The notes under the pieces are model-generated. The model was not told the DNA's origin and made no database searches. It was given only the letters and a program-made list of their open reading frames with translations. The position numbers and the translations under genes are program-made. From assembly GCA_035516035.1 (NCBI GenBank), contig DATJAS010000103.1:62001-126000 (forward strand): a stretch of DNA of 64,000 nt. Reading direction: 5' to 3'. This document shows, in pieces, positions 42,976 to 50,344 of the stretch. The stretch is from Fen-1273 sp035516035 (GTDB taxonomy: Bacteria; Bacteroidota; Ignavibacteria; UBA10030; UBA6906). The stretch's first letter is position 1. Each line of letters opens with the position of its first letter.

Positions 42976-44244
42976 TCAGGTTTTCTGCTGCTTCTTGCGT
43001 GCCGCGGGGAAGAGGATGTTGTTCAGGATCAAGCGGTAGCCGGGGGAGTTCCGGTGGAGCGACAGGTCGGTCGGCGGGTTGCCCACCGCGTGCTGGTAGT
43101 CCTCGGGATCGTGCCCCCCGTAAAAGGTAAACGTCCCTCTCCCGAAATTCCCGTGGAGATACTTCACCTGGTCCGTCCCCTGTTTTTCGGCCAGTATGGT
43201 GACGCTCGACTTGATGAGGCTCTTCTTGAATCCCGTGGTCTGCCCCATGAAGCCCTTGATGACGTTCACGTGGTTCTGCGTGAGCATCGTCGGGACGGGA
43301 TCGAACTTCGCGGAGAACTCAAAGAGCGTGAAGTAGTCGGTCTCCGGGTTCAGCGCGCCGAGCATGTCGCTCGGGGGATCGTCGATATCTGAATACTCGT
43401 ACCGCAGGGGATTCCGCTCGACGGTGAAGTTGGTGAACGCGAGCGTCTTCGAGTAGTCGAGCTTTGCCTGGAAGTCCGGGTCCGGCGGGTCGCCGTCGTA
43501 CATCACGTCGCAGATGTCCGTGTTCTCGGCAGCGAGCGCGATGTCGAACGTGTCGGTCGCCGAGCACATGGCGAACATGAAGCCCCCCGCGCCGATGTAG
43601 CTCTTGATGGCGCGCGCGACGGCCTTCTTCAGTTCGGACACCTTCCGGAAACCGAGCTTGTGCGCCTCCTGCTCCAGCTGCGCCACCTGCGCCTGGTACC
43701 ATGCCGCCCCCGCGAATGAGGCGTAGAACTTGCCATACTGCCCGGTGAAATCCTCGTGGTGCAGGTGGAGCCAGTCGTAGTTGGCGAGCTTGCCTGCGAG
43801 CACCTCGTCGTCCCAGAGCCTGTCATAGGCGATCCCCGCGTAGTCGAGCGCGAGCGTGACCGCGTCGTCCCAGGGCTGGAATCCCGGAGGGACGTACACC
43901 GCGACCCGGGGGGCCTTCTCCAGGCGCTCGACGTCCATGTTGTTGTCTTCCCGCTGGACCTCCGCGTAGATGGCGGAGGCTTCCGCCGCCGATTCCCGGA
44001 CGAACGACACTCCCCGGGCCAGGCATTCTCCCGTCACGAAGTCGTGCGCGTCCATCATGAAGGAGCCGCCCCGGTAGTTGAGGAGCCAGTCGATTTCCAC
44101 TCCGCGCGCCAGCGTCCGGTACGCGATCCCGTACGCCTTCAGGTGATCCGTCTGCGTCAGGTCCATGGGGATCAGGATCTTGTCCTGCGCAAGCGCGGAG
44201 GCTCCCCCGAGCAGCGCCAGTGCCAGCAGTGTACCGCGCGTCAT
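42976..44244 (-). CDS. Secreted GATase-like protein (often labelled 'asparagine synthetase B')
   Basis: 422 residues with a signal peptide (MTRGTLLALALLGGASALAQ). The start ILIPMDLTQTDHLKAYGIA is characteristic of a Bacteroidota/Chlorobi-type family that databases often call asparagine synthetase B. None of the AsnB features is present: no N-terminal Cys2 glutaminase and no PP-loop SGGxDS. Segments YAGIAYDRLWDDEV, NYDWLHLHHEDFTGQYG and SYIGAGGFMFAMCSATDTF look like a ThuA/class I glutamine-amidotransferase-like fold. The function is unknown. An alternative ATG at 44259 overlaps the TPR gene; the TAG stop of that gene lies within four bases of this start. Confidence 0.75.
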   Translation of the reverse strand: MTRGTLLALALLGGASALAQDKILIPMDLTQTDHLKAYGIAYRTLARGVEIDWLLNYRGGSFMMDAHDFVTGECLARGVSFVRESAAEASAIYAEVQREDNNMDVERLEKAPRVAVYVPPGFQPWDDAVTLALDYAGIAYDRLWDDEVLAGKLANYDWLHLHHEDFTGQYGKFYASFAGAAWYQAQVAQLEQEAHKLGFRKVSELKKAVARAIKSYIGAGGFMFAMCSATDTFDIALAAENTDICDVMYDGDPPDPDFQAKLDYSKTLAFTNFTVERNPLRYEYSDIDDPPSDMLGALNPETDYFTLFEFSAKFDPVPTMLTQNHVNVIKGFMGQTTGFKKSLIKSSVTILAEKQGTDQVKYLHGNFGRGTFTFYGGHDPEDYQHAVGNPPTDLSLHRNSPGYRLILNNILFPAARKKQQKT

Positions 44245-44245
44245 G

Positions 44246-46168
44246 CTACGGCGCCTCATGCCGCAGTTCCAGGAGGCGGCTGCGGGCGCGGTCCGCCAGG
44301 AGCGATTTCGGGTAATCATCCAGGAACCGCTCGTACGCCTCGCGTGCCCTGACCTCGTCGTGGAGGCCGAACCACTCGACTTCGGCCAGGTTGAACTGCG
44401 CGCGATCCGGATCGATGCTGCTTGAGCGGAACTCCGTCAGCACGCGTTCGTAGGCGGCCACCGCGTCGCGGAAGAGCCCGGCCGACGCGTCGAGCTCCCC
44501 CACGTTCATGAGGGCGTCATCCACCAGGGGCGCCCCGGGGTACGCGCTGATCACGGATTGGTAGACCGAGACCGCCTCCGTGTTTTTCCCCTGGCGCGCC
44601 AGGAAATCCGCGGAGGCGAACCGGCGGAGCGCTTCCGGGGCTGTCGAGGCGTTTTCCTGCAGGAACGCCTGCAACCGGAGCGCGTCGTTGGCGTAGTCCG
44701 CCCTGAGATTCACGGTAATGCCCGCCAGGAGCGCGGCGGCGGAATCGAACCGGCCGCCGAAGTAGTCGATCTCCGCAAGGCGGAAGACGGCCTCGTCGTG
44801 CTGGTCAGGGGCGGCCCCTCCCGCGCGGGCGACGTCGGTGAAGAGGGCCGCCGCCCTGGCGGTGTCCCCCCGGGCCGTTTCGACCTTCCCCAGCATCAGC
44901 ATCGCATCGATGCGGAGCGCCTGGAGCGGTCCCGCCTCGCTCACCGCGCGGCCGAACGAGCCCGCCGCACCGGCCATGTCGCCGAATTTTCCACTCTGGA
45001 GCATCCCGATCTGGAAGTAGGAGCGCGCCGCCTCCTCGGTCCCCGGCCACCGGGCGATGATCTCTTCGAACAGCCTGACCGCCCCGCCGTAGAGGGGAAC
45101 GGCCTCCGTGGCGGGCGTTCCCCTCACCGGTGAAGAGAACGTATCGGCGGCAGCCTGGATCGCCATCATGGCGACGGCGTAGCCGTATTTCGCCGACGGC
45201 ATCTGCGCAGCCGGGAGCGGGACGTCGAACGCCTCCCGGTACGCCCGCGCGGCGGCCTCATACGCCCGGTCCCCCGCGGCGCTCCGGGCGAACTGGACGA
45301 GCTCGCCGCCGTGCGCGTTTTCGAGCGCATCGATCCGCCGCTCGATCTCGAGCGCGTCGTCGAACTTCTTCCCCTCCATGTCGAGCCAGGCCAGGAGTCT
45401 GAGGAGCGTGAGATCCTGCTTCTCGCCGAGGGCACGGCGGATCACGCCGGCGACGGCCGCACGCGCCTCCTCCCGCCCCGTCACCTGCGCCAGGCGGCTC
45501 TGGACGAACGCGACCTGCGTCGGATTTGCGGCGAGCCACCGGAGGTATTCCTCCGTCGCCCCCGCGTAGTCCATGGTGGAGGAGAGGAGCTGCGCCAGCT
45601 CGAGCGTGAAGAGGTTCTGATCGCCGGTCGCGGCGCGCCCCCGGCGATACACCGCGGCAGCGCGATCCAGCAGCCTGTTCTCCGCGAGCACGGAGGCGAC
45701 GATCCTGTACGTCATCGGGTTGGAGGGATCGGTCGCAATGGCGGCGTCCCAGGCGGCGGTCGCCTCCGCCTCGCGGTTCGCCCTGTAGTAGACGCTCCCG
45801 AGCTGGGCCCGGAGCCCCGCGTCGCGCGGCGCCCCCGCAAGGCGGCGGGAGAGGAGCGCGATCACCCGGTCGTACTGCTTGAGCTGCATCCAGACCCGCT
45901 GCACGGCGTCCAGGAGCACGACGTTCGTGGTGTCGGCGGCCAGAAGCTCACCGTAGATGGCACCCGCACGTTCGTAATCGCCGGCCTGCTCCAGTCCCTG
46001 CGCAAGCCGAAACTTTACATCACGGTCGGACGTTTGAGAGCAGGCCGGTGAGGAAAGGAAGGCGGCGAGCAGCGCGGCGGCACAGGCGGCACAGGCGCGG
46101 CGTCTGTTGACCGCCAGAGCGGTTTTGCGTACCTTGAAAATGGAAATTGAGGGGCCTCCATCACACAC
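44246..46168 (-). CDS. Secreted TPR-repeat protein
   Basis: About 640 residues. A signal peptide-like segment (RRRACAACAAALLAAFLSS then PACSQ) is followed by TPR units throughout (for example LEQAGDYERAGAIYGELL, RLAEIDYFGGRFDSAAALLA, NLAEVEWFGLHDEVRAREA), a layout like YbgF/BamD-type periplasmic TPR proteins. The start is uncertain. The only usual codon before the signal is a GTG at 46168, next to the dxr start on the other strand; ATT at 46147 has GGAGG seven bases before it. It is close upstream of the GATase-like gene, so they likely share a transcript. Role unknown; outer-membrane assembly or polymer export are possible. Confidence 0.78.
   Translation of the reverse strand: MCDGGPSISIFKVRKTALAVNRRRACAACAAALLAAFLSSPACSQTSDRDVKFRLAQGLEQAGDYERAGAIYGELLAADTTNVVLLDAVQRVWMQLKQYDRVIALLSRRLAGAPRDAGLRAQLGSVYYRANREAEATAAWDAAIATDPSNPMTYRIVASVLAENRLLDRAAAVYRRGRAATGDQNLFTLELAQLLSSTMDYAGATEEYLRWLAANPTQVAFVQSRLAQVTGREEARAAVAGVIRRALGEKQDLTLLRLLAWLDMEGKKFDDALEIERRIDALENAHGGELVQFARSAAGDRAYEAAARAYREAFDVPLPAAQMPSAKYGYAVAMMAIQAAADTFSSPVRGTPATEAVPLYGGAVRLFEEIIARWPGTEEAARSYFQIGMLQSGKFGDMAGAAGSFGRAVSEAGPLQALRIDAMLMLGKVETARGDTARAAALFTDVARAGGAAPDQHDEAVFRLAEIDYFGGRFDSAAALLAGITVNLRADYANDALRLQAFLQENASTAPEALRRFASADFLARQGKNTEAVSVYQSVISAYPGAPLVDDALMNVGELDASAGLFRDAVAAYERVLTEFRSSSIDPDRAQFNLAEVEWFGLHDEVRAREAYERFLDDYPKSLLADRARSRLLELRHEAP
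46107..46135 (+). promoter_or_regulatory. Candidate promoter of dxr-rseP
   Basis: TTGACC (46107-46112), 17 bases, TACCTT (46130-46135), about 33 bases before the dxr GTG. It lies inside the 5' end of the divergent TPR gene. Confidence 0.45.
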
Positions 46169-47335
46169 GTGACATCTCCGCGCAGCATCGCCATCCTCGG
46201 GTCGACCGGGTCGATCGGCCGCAGCAGCCTGGACGTGATCGCCGCGTTTCCCGACCGCTTCCGCGCCGCGTACCTCTGCGCCCATAGAAATATCGACCTT
46301 TTGCGGGAGCAAATCAACCGATTTCGACCGAAGGGAGCGGTGGTGCTCGACGCGGCGCGCGCTGACGAGCTCCGGCGAACGGTTTCCCCGTCCACCGAGA
46401 TCCTCGCGGGGCCGGAGGGGGTCATGGAGATCGTGAGCAGGGACGACGTGCACATGGTCCTGAGCGCGCTGGTCGGGGTCGCAGGGCTCCGTCCCACGCT
46501 CCGCGCGCTGGAGGCGCGAAAGGACGTGGCGCTGGCAAACAAGGAGACGCTCGTCGTCGGGGGCGAGCTCGTCATGGCGGCCGCGCGGGATTCCGGCGCG
46601 CGCCTCCTCCCGGTCGACAGCGAACACAGCGCCATCTTCCAGTGCCTGCGGGGAGAGGACCCGCGCGCCGTCGCGCGGCTGCTGATCACCGCTTCCGGGG
46701 GTCCCTTTCTCTCGCTTCCCAGGGAGAAGTTCTCTTCGGTCACCGTCGCAGAGGCGCTCAATCACCCGACGTGGCGGATGGGGACGAAGATCACGATCGA
46801 TTCCGCGACGCTGATGAACAAGGGACTCGAGGTGATCGAGGCCTACTGGCTCTTCGGCATACCGCCGGAGAAGATCGAGGTGGTGATTCACCCGCAGTCC
46901 GTGATTCACTCGATGGTGGAGTTCATCGACGGCTCGATGAAGGCGCAGATGGGGATGCCGGACATGAAGCTCCCGATCCTCTACGCGCTGGCGTACCCGG
47001 ACCGGCCCGCGGCGGCATCGCGCCGCGTGGACCTCGCCGCGCTCGGCGCCCTGACGTTCCACACGCCCGATACGGAAAAATTCGAGTGCCTCACGCTCGC
47101 GCTGCGCGCGCTCCACTCCGGCGGCACCGCCCCCGCCGTCATGAATGCGGCGAACGAGGTCGCGGTGCAGATGTTCCTGGACGGGGAGATCCCCTTCAGC
47201 GCGATCCCGGGGGTGATCCGGGAGTCGCTCCAGCGGCACGCACCGCTCCACGCGTTCACGCTCGACGACCTCGAGAGGATCGACGGCGACACCCGCCGAC
47301 AGGCGCGCCGCGCGCCGGCCACGACACTCACCTGA
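46169..47335 (+). CDS. dxr: 1-deoxy-D-xylulose 5-phosphate reductoisomerase
   Basis: 388 residues from a GTG at 46169. SIAILGSTGSIGRSSLDVI is the NADPH-binding N-terminus, ALANKETLVVGGELV carries the conserved Lys-Glu, LLPVDSEHSAIFQCLRGE the metal-binding Asp/Glu, ATLMNKGLEVIEA, and VIHPQSVIHSMVEF the substrate loop. It makes 2-C-methyl-D-erythritol 4-phosphate in the MEP isoprenoid pathway, which supplies undecaprenyl carriers and quinones. GAGGGG lies 14 bases before the GTG. It precedes rseP by ten bases, a common gene pair. Confidence 0.96.
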   Translation: MTSPRSIAILGSTGSIGRSSLDVIAAFPDRFRAAYLCAHRNIDLLREQINRFRPKGAVVLDAARADELRRTVSPSTEILAGPEGVMEIVSRDDVHMVLSALVGVAGLRPTLRALEARKDVALANKETLVVGGELVMAAARDSGARLLPVDSEHSAIFQCLRGEDPRAVARLLITASGGPFLSLPREKFSSVTVAEALNHPTWRMGTKITIDSATLMNKGLEVIEAYWLFGIPPEKIEVVIHPQSVIHSMVEFIDGSMKAQMGMPDMKLPILYALAYPDRPAAASRRVDLAALGALTFHTPDTEKFECLTLALRALHSGGTAPAVMNAANEVAVQMFLDGEIPFSAIPGVIRESLQRHAPLHAFTLDDLERIDGDTRRQARRAPATTLT

Positions 47336-47345
47336 CGGGACGCAC

Positions 47346-48656
47346 ATGCAGTTTCTGAAGACTCTTCTGGATTTCGTCATCACGCTGGGCGTCCTGGTGT
47401 TCGTCCACGAGTTCGGCCACTTCCTCGCGGCGAAGCTCTGCGGCATGCGCGTGGACCGGTTTTCCATCGGGTTCCCTCCGCGGGCGTTCGGTCGCACGTT
47501 CGGGGAGACCGACTACTGCGTCTCCTGGCTGCCGGTGGGAGGCTACGTGAAGATCGCCGGGATGGTCGACGAGAGCATGGACGTCGAATTCATGAACCGC
47601 CCGCCGGAGCCCTGGGAGTTCCGCTCCAAGCCGATCTGGCAGCGGATGATCGTCCTCTCTGCCGGGGTGGCAATGAATCTCCTCCTCGCCCTGGTCATCT
47701 TCTGGGGCGTGCACTATGCCGCGGGGAGAACGCTGCGCGCAACGACCGACGTGGGGTATGTCGCGGCAGGGAGCCCCGCCCGGAATGCGGGATTCATGGC
47801 GGGAGACAGGATACTCTCCGTAGACGGCACTCCGGTGAGCGCCTGGGAGCCGATGCTCGACGCGCTGGAGGAAGGCGAGGGGGCGGCGGCGGTCGCCGTC
47901 CGCCGCCCGGGGCACGACACGGTGCTCAGCGTCGAGCGGCAGGCCATGCGCGACGCCGGGGCGGCGGGCTCCGGGCTTGTGTGCGCGGGGACGGAGATAG
48001 CCGTCGGCCCGCCGGAGCCGGGAAAGCCGGCGGAACAACTGGGACTGAAGGCGCAGGACGTTCTCGTGGCAATCGACGGCACGCCGATCCGCGACCTGCA
48101 GACCGTGCTCCAGATCGTCAGGCAGAACGCGGGAAAGCAGATCCTGATCGAGTGGCGGCGCGGGACGGAGCTGATGCGCGGGACCACCGTGCCCACCTCC
48201 GACGGCCACATCGGGATTCCCATCGGGGAAAGCTACACGGGTCCCCGCCTCCACATCGCCTATTCCCTCGCGGGGGCGCTTCCCGCCGGGGCGCGCTACA
48301 TGGTCTTCGTCACGGTCAGCTTCCTGCAGCAGATGTGGCAGCTCGTGACGGGCAAGGTCTCATTCGCCCAGTCCATCGGGGGACCGATCAAGATCGCCCA
48401 GCTCGCCTCGCAGTCTTCGGACCTCGGGCTGCTGACGTATCTCAGCTTCATGGCGCTGCTGAGCATCAACCTGGCCATCATCAACATCCTCCCCTTCCCC
48501 GCGCTGGACGGCGGCCATCTGTCATTCCTCGTCTACGAGGCGATATTCCGCCGCGAGGTTCCCCTGCGGGTCAAGCTGGGACTCCAGAAGGCGGGCATCG
48601 TGGTCCTCCTGGCCTTCATGGCGTTCGTCGTGGTGAACGACATCATTCACTTCTAG
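47346..48656 (+). CDS. rseP: Site-2 intramembrane metalloprotease RseP
   Basis: 436 residues with about four membrane helices. FVHEFGHFLAAKLCGM gives the zinc motif H21-E22-x-x-H25, then RFSIGFPPRAFG and LPVGGYVKIAGM. Two PDZ domains lie at about 130-195 and 205-285 (GSPARNAGFMAGDRILSVDG, LGLKAQDVLVAIDG). The third ligand is in NILPFPALDGGHL. RseP cleaves anti-sigma factors and signal-peptide remnants in the membrane. A candidate substrate is the single-pass anti-sigma factor at 54463-55314; that link is inference. It overlaps the convergent lipoprotein gene by 14 bases. Confidence 0.96.
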   Translation: MQFLKTLLDFVITLGVLVFVHEFGHFLAAKLCGMRVDRFSIGFPPRAFGRTFGETDYCVSWLPVGGYVKIAGMVDESMDVEFMNRPPEPWEFRSKPIWQRMIVLSAGVAMNLLLALVIFWGVHYAAGRTLRATTDVGYVAAGSPARNAGFMAGDRILSVDGTPVSAWEPMLDALEEGEGAAAVAVRRPGHDTVLSVERQAMRDAGAAGSGLVCAGTEIAVGPPEPGKPAEQLGLKAQDVLVAIDGTPIRDLQTVLQIVRQNAGKQILIEWRRGTELMRGTTVPTSDGHIGIPIGESYTGPRLHIAYSLAGALPAGARYMVFVTVSFLQQMWQLVTGKVSFAQSIGGPIKIAQLASQSSDLGLLTYLSFMALLSINLAIINILPFPALDGGHLSFLVYEAIFRREVPLRVKLGLQKAGIVVLLAFMAFVVVNDIIHF

Positions 48657-49254
48657 CGCGCTCCCAGCGCGCCGACGAGAGGAACGCCTCGAGCACGCCG
48701 AAGATCTCCCGCGCCGCTCCCGGCGGCGCGTTCCCGCTTACCAGAGCCGTGACCGCGTAGACGCTTCCCCCCGTCCCCAGGATCACCGTCCGCGTCCTGT
48801 CCCCCGAGCCCGCGTATTCCACGTCGTAGCTCACCGCCTCACCCCCCGGCGCCGCCGTGCGGGCGGGCACGCGCGTGAGCACGCCCGGCCGCCGCGACGT
48901 CTCCAGCGCCGCCGTCAGCTTCGCAACCTCAAGGAGTCCCCCGGCGTCGAGGTCCCCCTGCCCGAGCGCCCGCAGGTGCACCGGGCGCACGGTGAGGCTC
49001 CCCGCGTAGTCCGCGCGCATGAGCCAGAGGCTGCACCGGGAGCAGAGCGAGTCCTCGCCGGCGTCAAACCACCCCGGCGGCATGCGGTAGCGGATGTTCC
49101 CGTCGCGCGAGGCCAGTGCCGGCACACCGGGGGCGGTCGCGGCGCCCTCCCGGGGGGCGCACCCGCAGGCCACGAGCGCGCTACAGAGCGCCGCGCAGAA
49201 CGCGACAATGAGCCGCGCGGGAACGTGTGTTCCCCGCACCCGGGGGGAGGTCAC
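48643..49254 (-). CDS. Hypothetical lipoprotein
   Basis: 203 residues from a GTG. Signal sequence LIVAFCAALCSALVACGC with two possible lipobox Cys (ALVAC, ACGC). The mature part RDGNIRYRMPPGWFDAGEDS, MRADYAGSLTVRPV, VSYDVEYAGSGDRTRTVIL and SVYAVTALVSG resembles the small PsbP/DUF1795-like alpha-beta domain that starts with a 'P.GW' segment. No function is known. It follows the PorV-like gene by 13 bases and may share its message. Start by GTG has no strong binding site. Confidence 0.65.
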   Translation of the reverse strand: MTSPRVRGTHVPARLIVAFCAALCSALVACGCAPREGAATAPGVPALASRDGNIRYRMPPGWFDAGEDSLCSRCSLWLMRADYAGSLTVRPVHLRALGQGDLDAGGLLEVAKLTAALETSRRPGVLTRVPARTAAPGGEAVSYDVEYAGSGDRTRTVILGTGGSVYAVTALVSGNAPPGAAREIFGVLEAFLSSARWERARSE

Positions 49255-49267
49255 GGCGTGAGGTCGT

Positions 49268-50308
49268 TCACTCGGCGGGGCGTTTGTACTGGTCCGCCTC
49301 GAGCGTGAACATGATGGAAATGCGGTGGGTGTTGTCGAGCTGATCGGCGCCCCCGAACCTGGCGAAGGAGTAGTCGATATTCAGCTTGGGGAAGTGGACG
49401 CCGGCGCCCAGCGTGAGCTGCTTGACGTCGCTGTAGCCGACCCGCAGCGCCACGAGATCGTGGAACGCGTATTCGAGTCCCCCGTGCAGGTCGATGCTTA
49501 CGGGGCCGATGTGGGCCTCGGAGGCCGTCTGGCGGTCCTCAAACCGGACGTCCGCGTCGACGGCGGGGGCGATCCGCCCGCCGGGGGCGTCGATGAAATA
49601 CGCCGAGCCGAGCTTCAGCGTGGGGGAGATCAGCTCGTTGCGCCCCGTGTTCCATGCGACGAGCGTGGTGGTCACGTCCTGCAGGTTGGCGCCGAGCGCG
49701 AGGCGCTCCAGCGGGCTGTACCAGAGGCCGATGTCAAACCCGATGCCCATGGCGCTGTACTCGTCCAGGTCGCGCCGGATGAGCTTGACGCTCGCACCGT
49801 AGGAGAATGTCTCCGTCTGCCGGCGCGCGTAACTGAAGTACACGGCCCAGTCCGCGGCATTGAAGTACGTGACGCGCGAGGGGTCGACCCTCGTGAACTG
49901 CGCGGGATCGTACGTCACGTTCCCGCTGGCGTCTACGCCCGCGTTGCGCGTGTCGGCGATGTCGTCCACGCCGACGCGGATCACGGAGAGGCCCAGCGTC
50001 GTCTTCTCGCCCACGGGGATCGCCACGGCCCCGTAGTCGTTGTTGACCAGGCCGCCGAACTCGGCGTCGTGCATGAGGATGAACTCCGGGTAGTCGACGC
50101 GTGCGAGTCCTGCCGGATTCCAGTACCCCGCCGTGACGTCGGAGGCGAGAGCAGCGAAGGCTCCCCCCATCCCGAGGGCGCGGGCGCCGACGCCGAGCGC
50201 AATAAACTCTCCGGCGTATTTCGCCACCACCGTCTGTGCCGCCGCCGGTGCGGCCAGGAGCGCTGCGCAGAGCGCCCCGCTCACGATCTGTCGGACGTGT
50301 CGCTTCAT
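49268..50308 (-). CDS. PorV/PorQ-family outer-membrane protein
   Basis: 346 residues from the ATG at 50308, with signal peptide MKRHVRQIVSGALCAALLAA. The mature start KYAGEFIALGVGARALGMGGAF and ASDVTAGYWNPAGLA is the family signature; many barrel strands follow and the protein ends in a charged tail. PorV and relatives in the FCB group work with type IX secretion or as outer-membrane channels of the FadL/UPF0164 kind. No other por genes are seen here, so a type IX role is open. The promoter's -35 overlaps the dnaX stop and its -10 is seven bases before the ATG (leaderless type). Confidence 0.88.
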   Translation of the reverse strand: MKRHVRQIVSGALCAALLAAPAAAQTVVAKYAGEFIALGVGARALGMGGAFAALASDVTAGYWNPAGLARVDYPEFILMHDAEFGGLVNNDYGAVAIPVGEKTTLGLSVIRVGVDDIADTRNAGVDASGNVTYDPAQFTRVDPSRVTYFNAADWAVYFSYARRQTETFSYGASVKLIRRDLDEYSAMGIGFDIGLWYSPLERLALGANLQDVTTTLVAWNTGRNELISPTLKLGSAYFIDAPGGRIAPAVDADVRFEDRQTASEAHIGPVSIDLHGGLEYAFHDLVALRVGYSDVKQLTLGAGVHFPKLNIDYSFARFGGADQLDNTHRISIMFTLEADQYKRPAE

Positions 50309-50315
50309 CGCATGT

Positions 50316-50344
50316 AACATCCGAAAATGGGGGGCCAGTGTCAA
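50316..50344 (-). promoter_or_regulatory. Promoter of the PorV-like gene, overlapping the dnaX stop
   Basis: Minus strand TTGACA (50339-50344), 17 bases, GATGTT (50316-50321), seven bases before the ATG at 50308. The TGA stop of dnaX is inside the -35. Confidence 0.5.
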
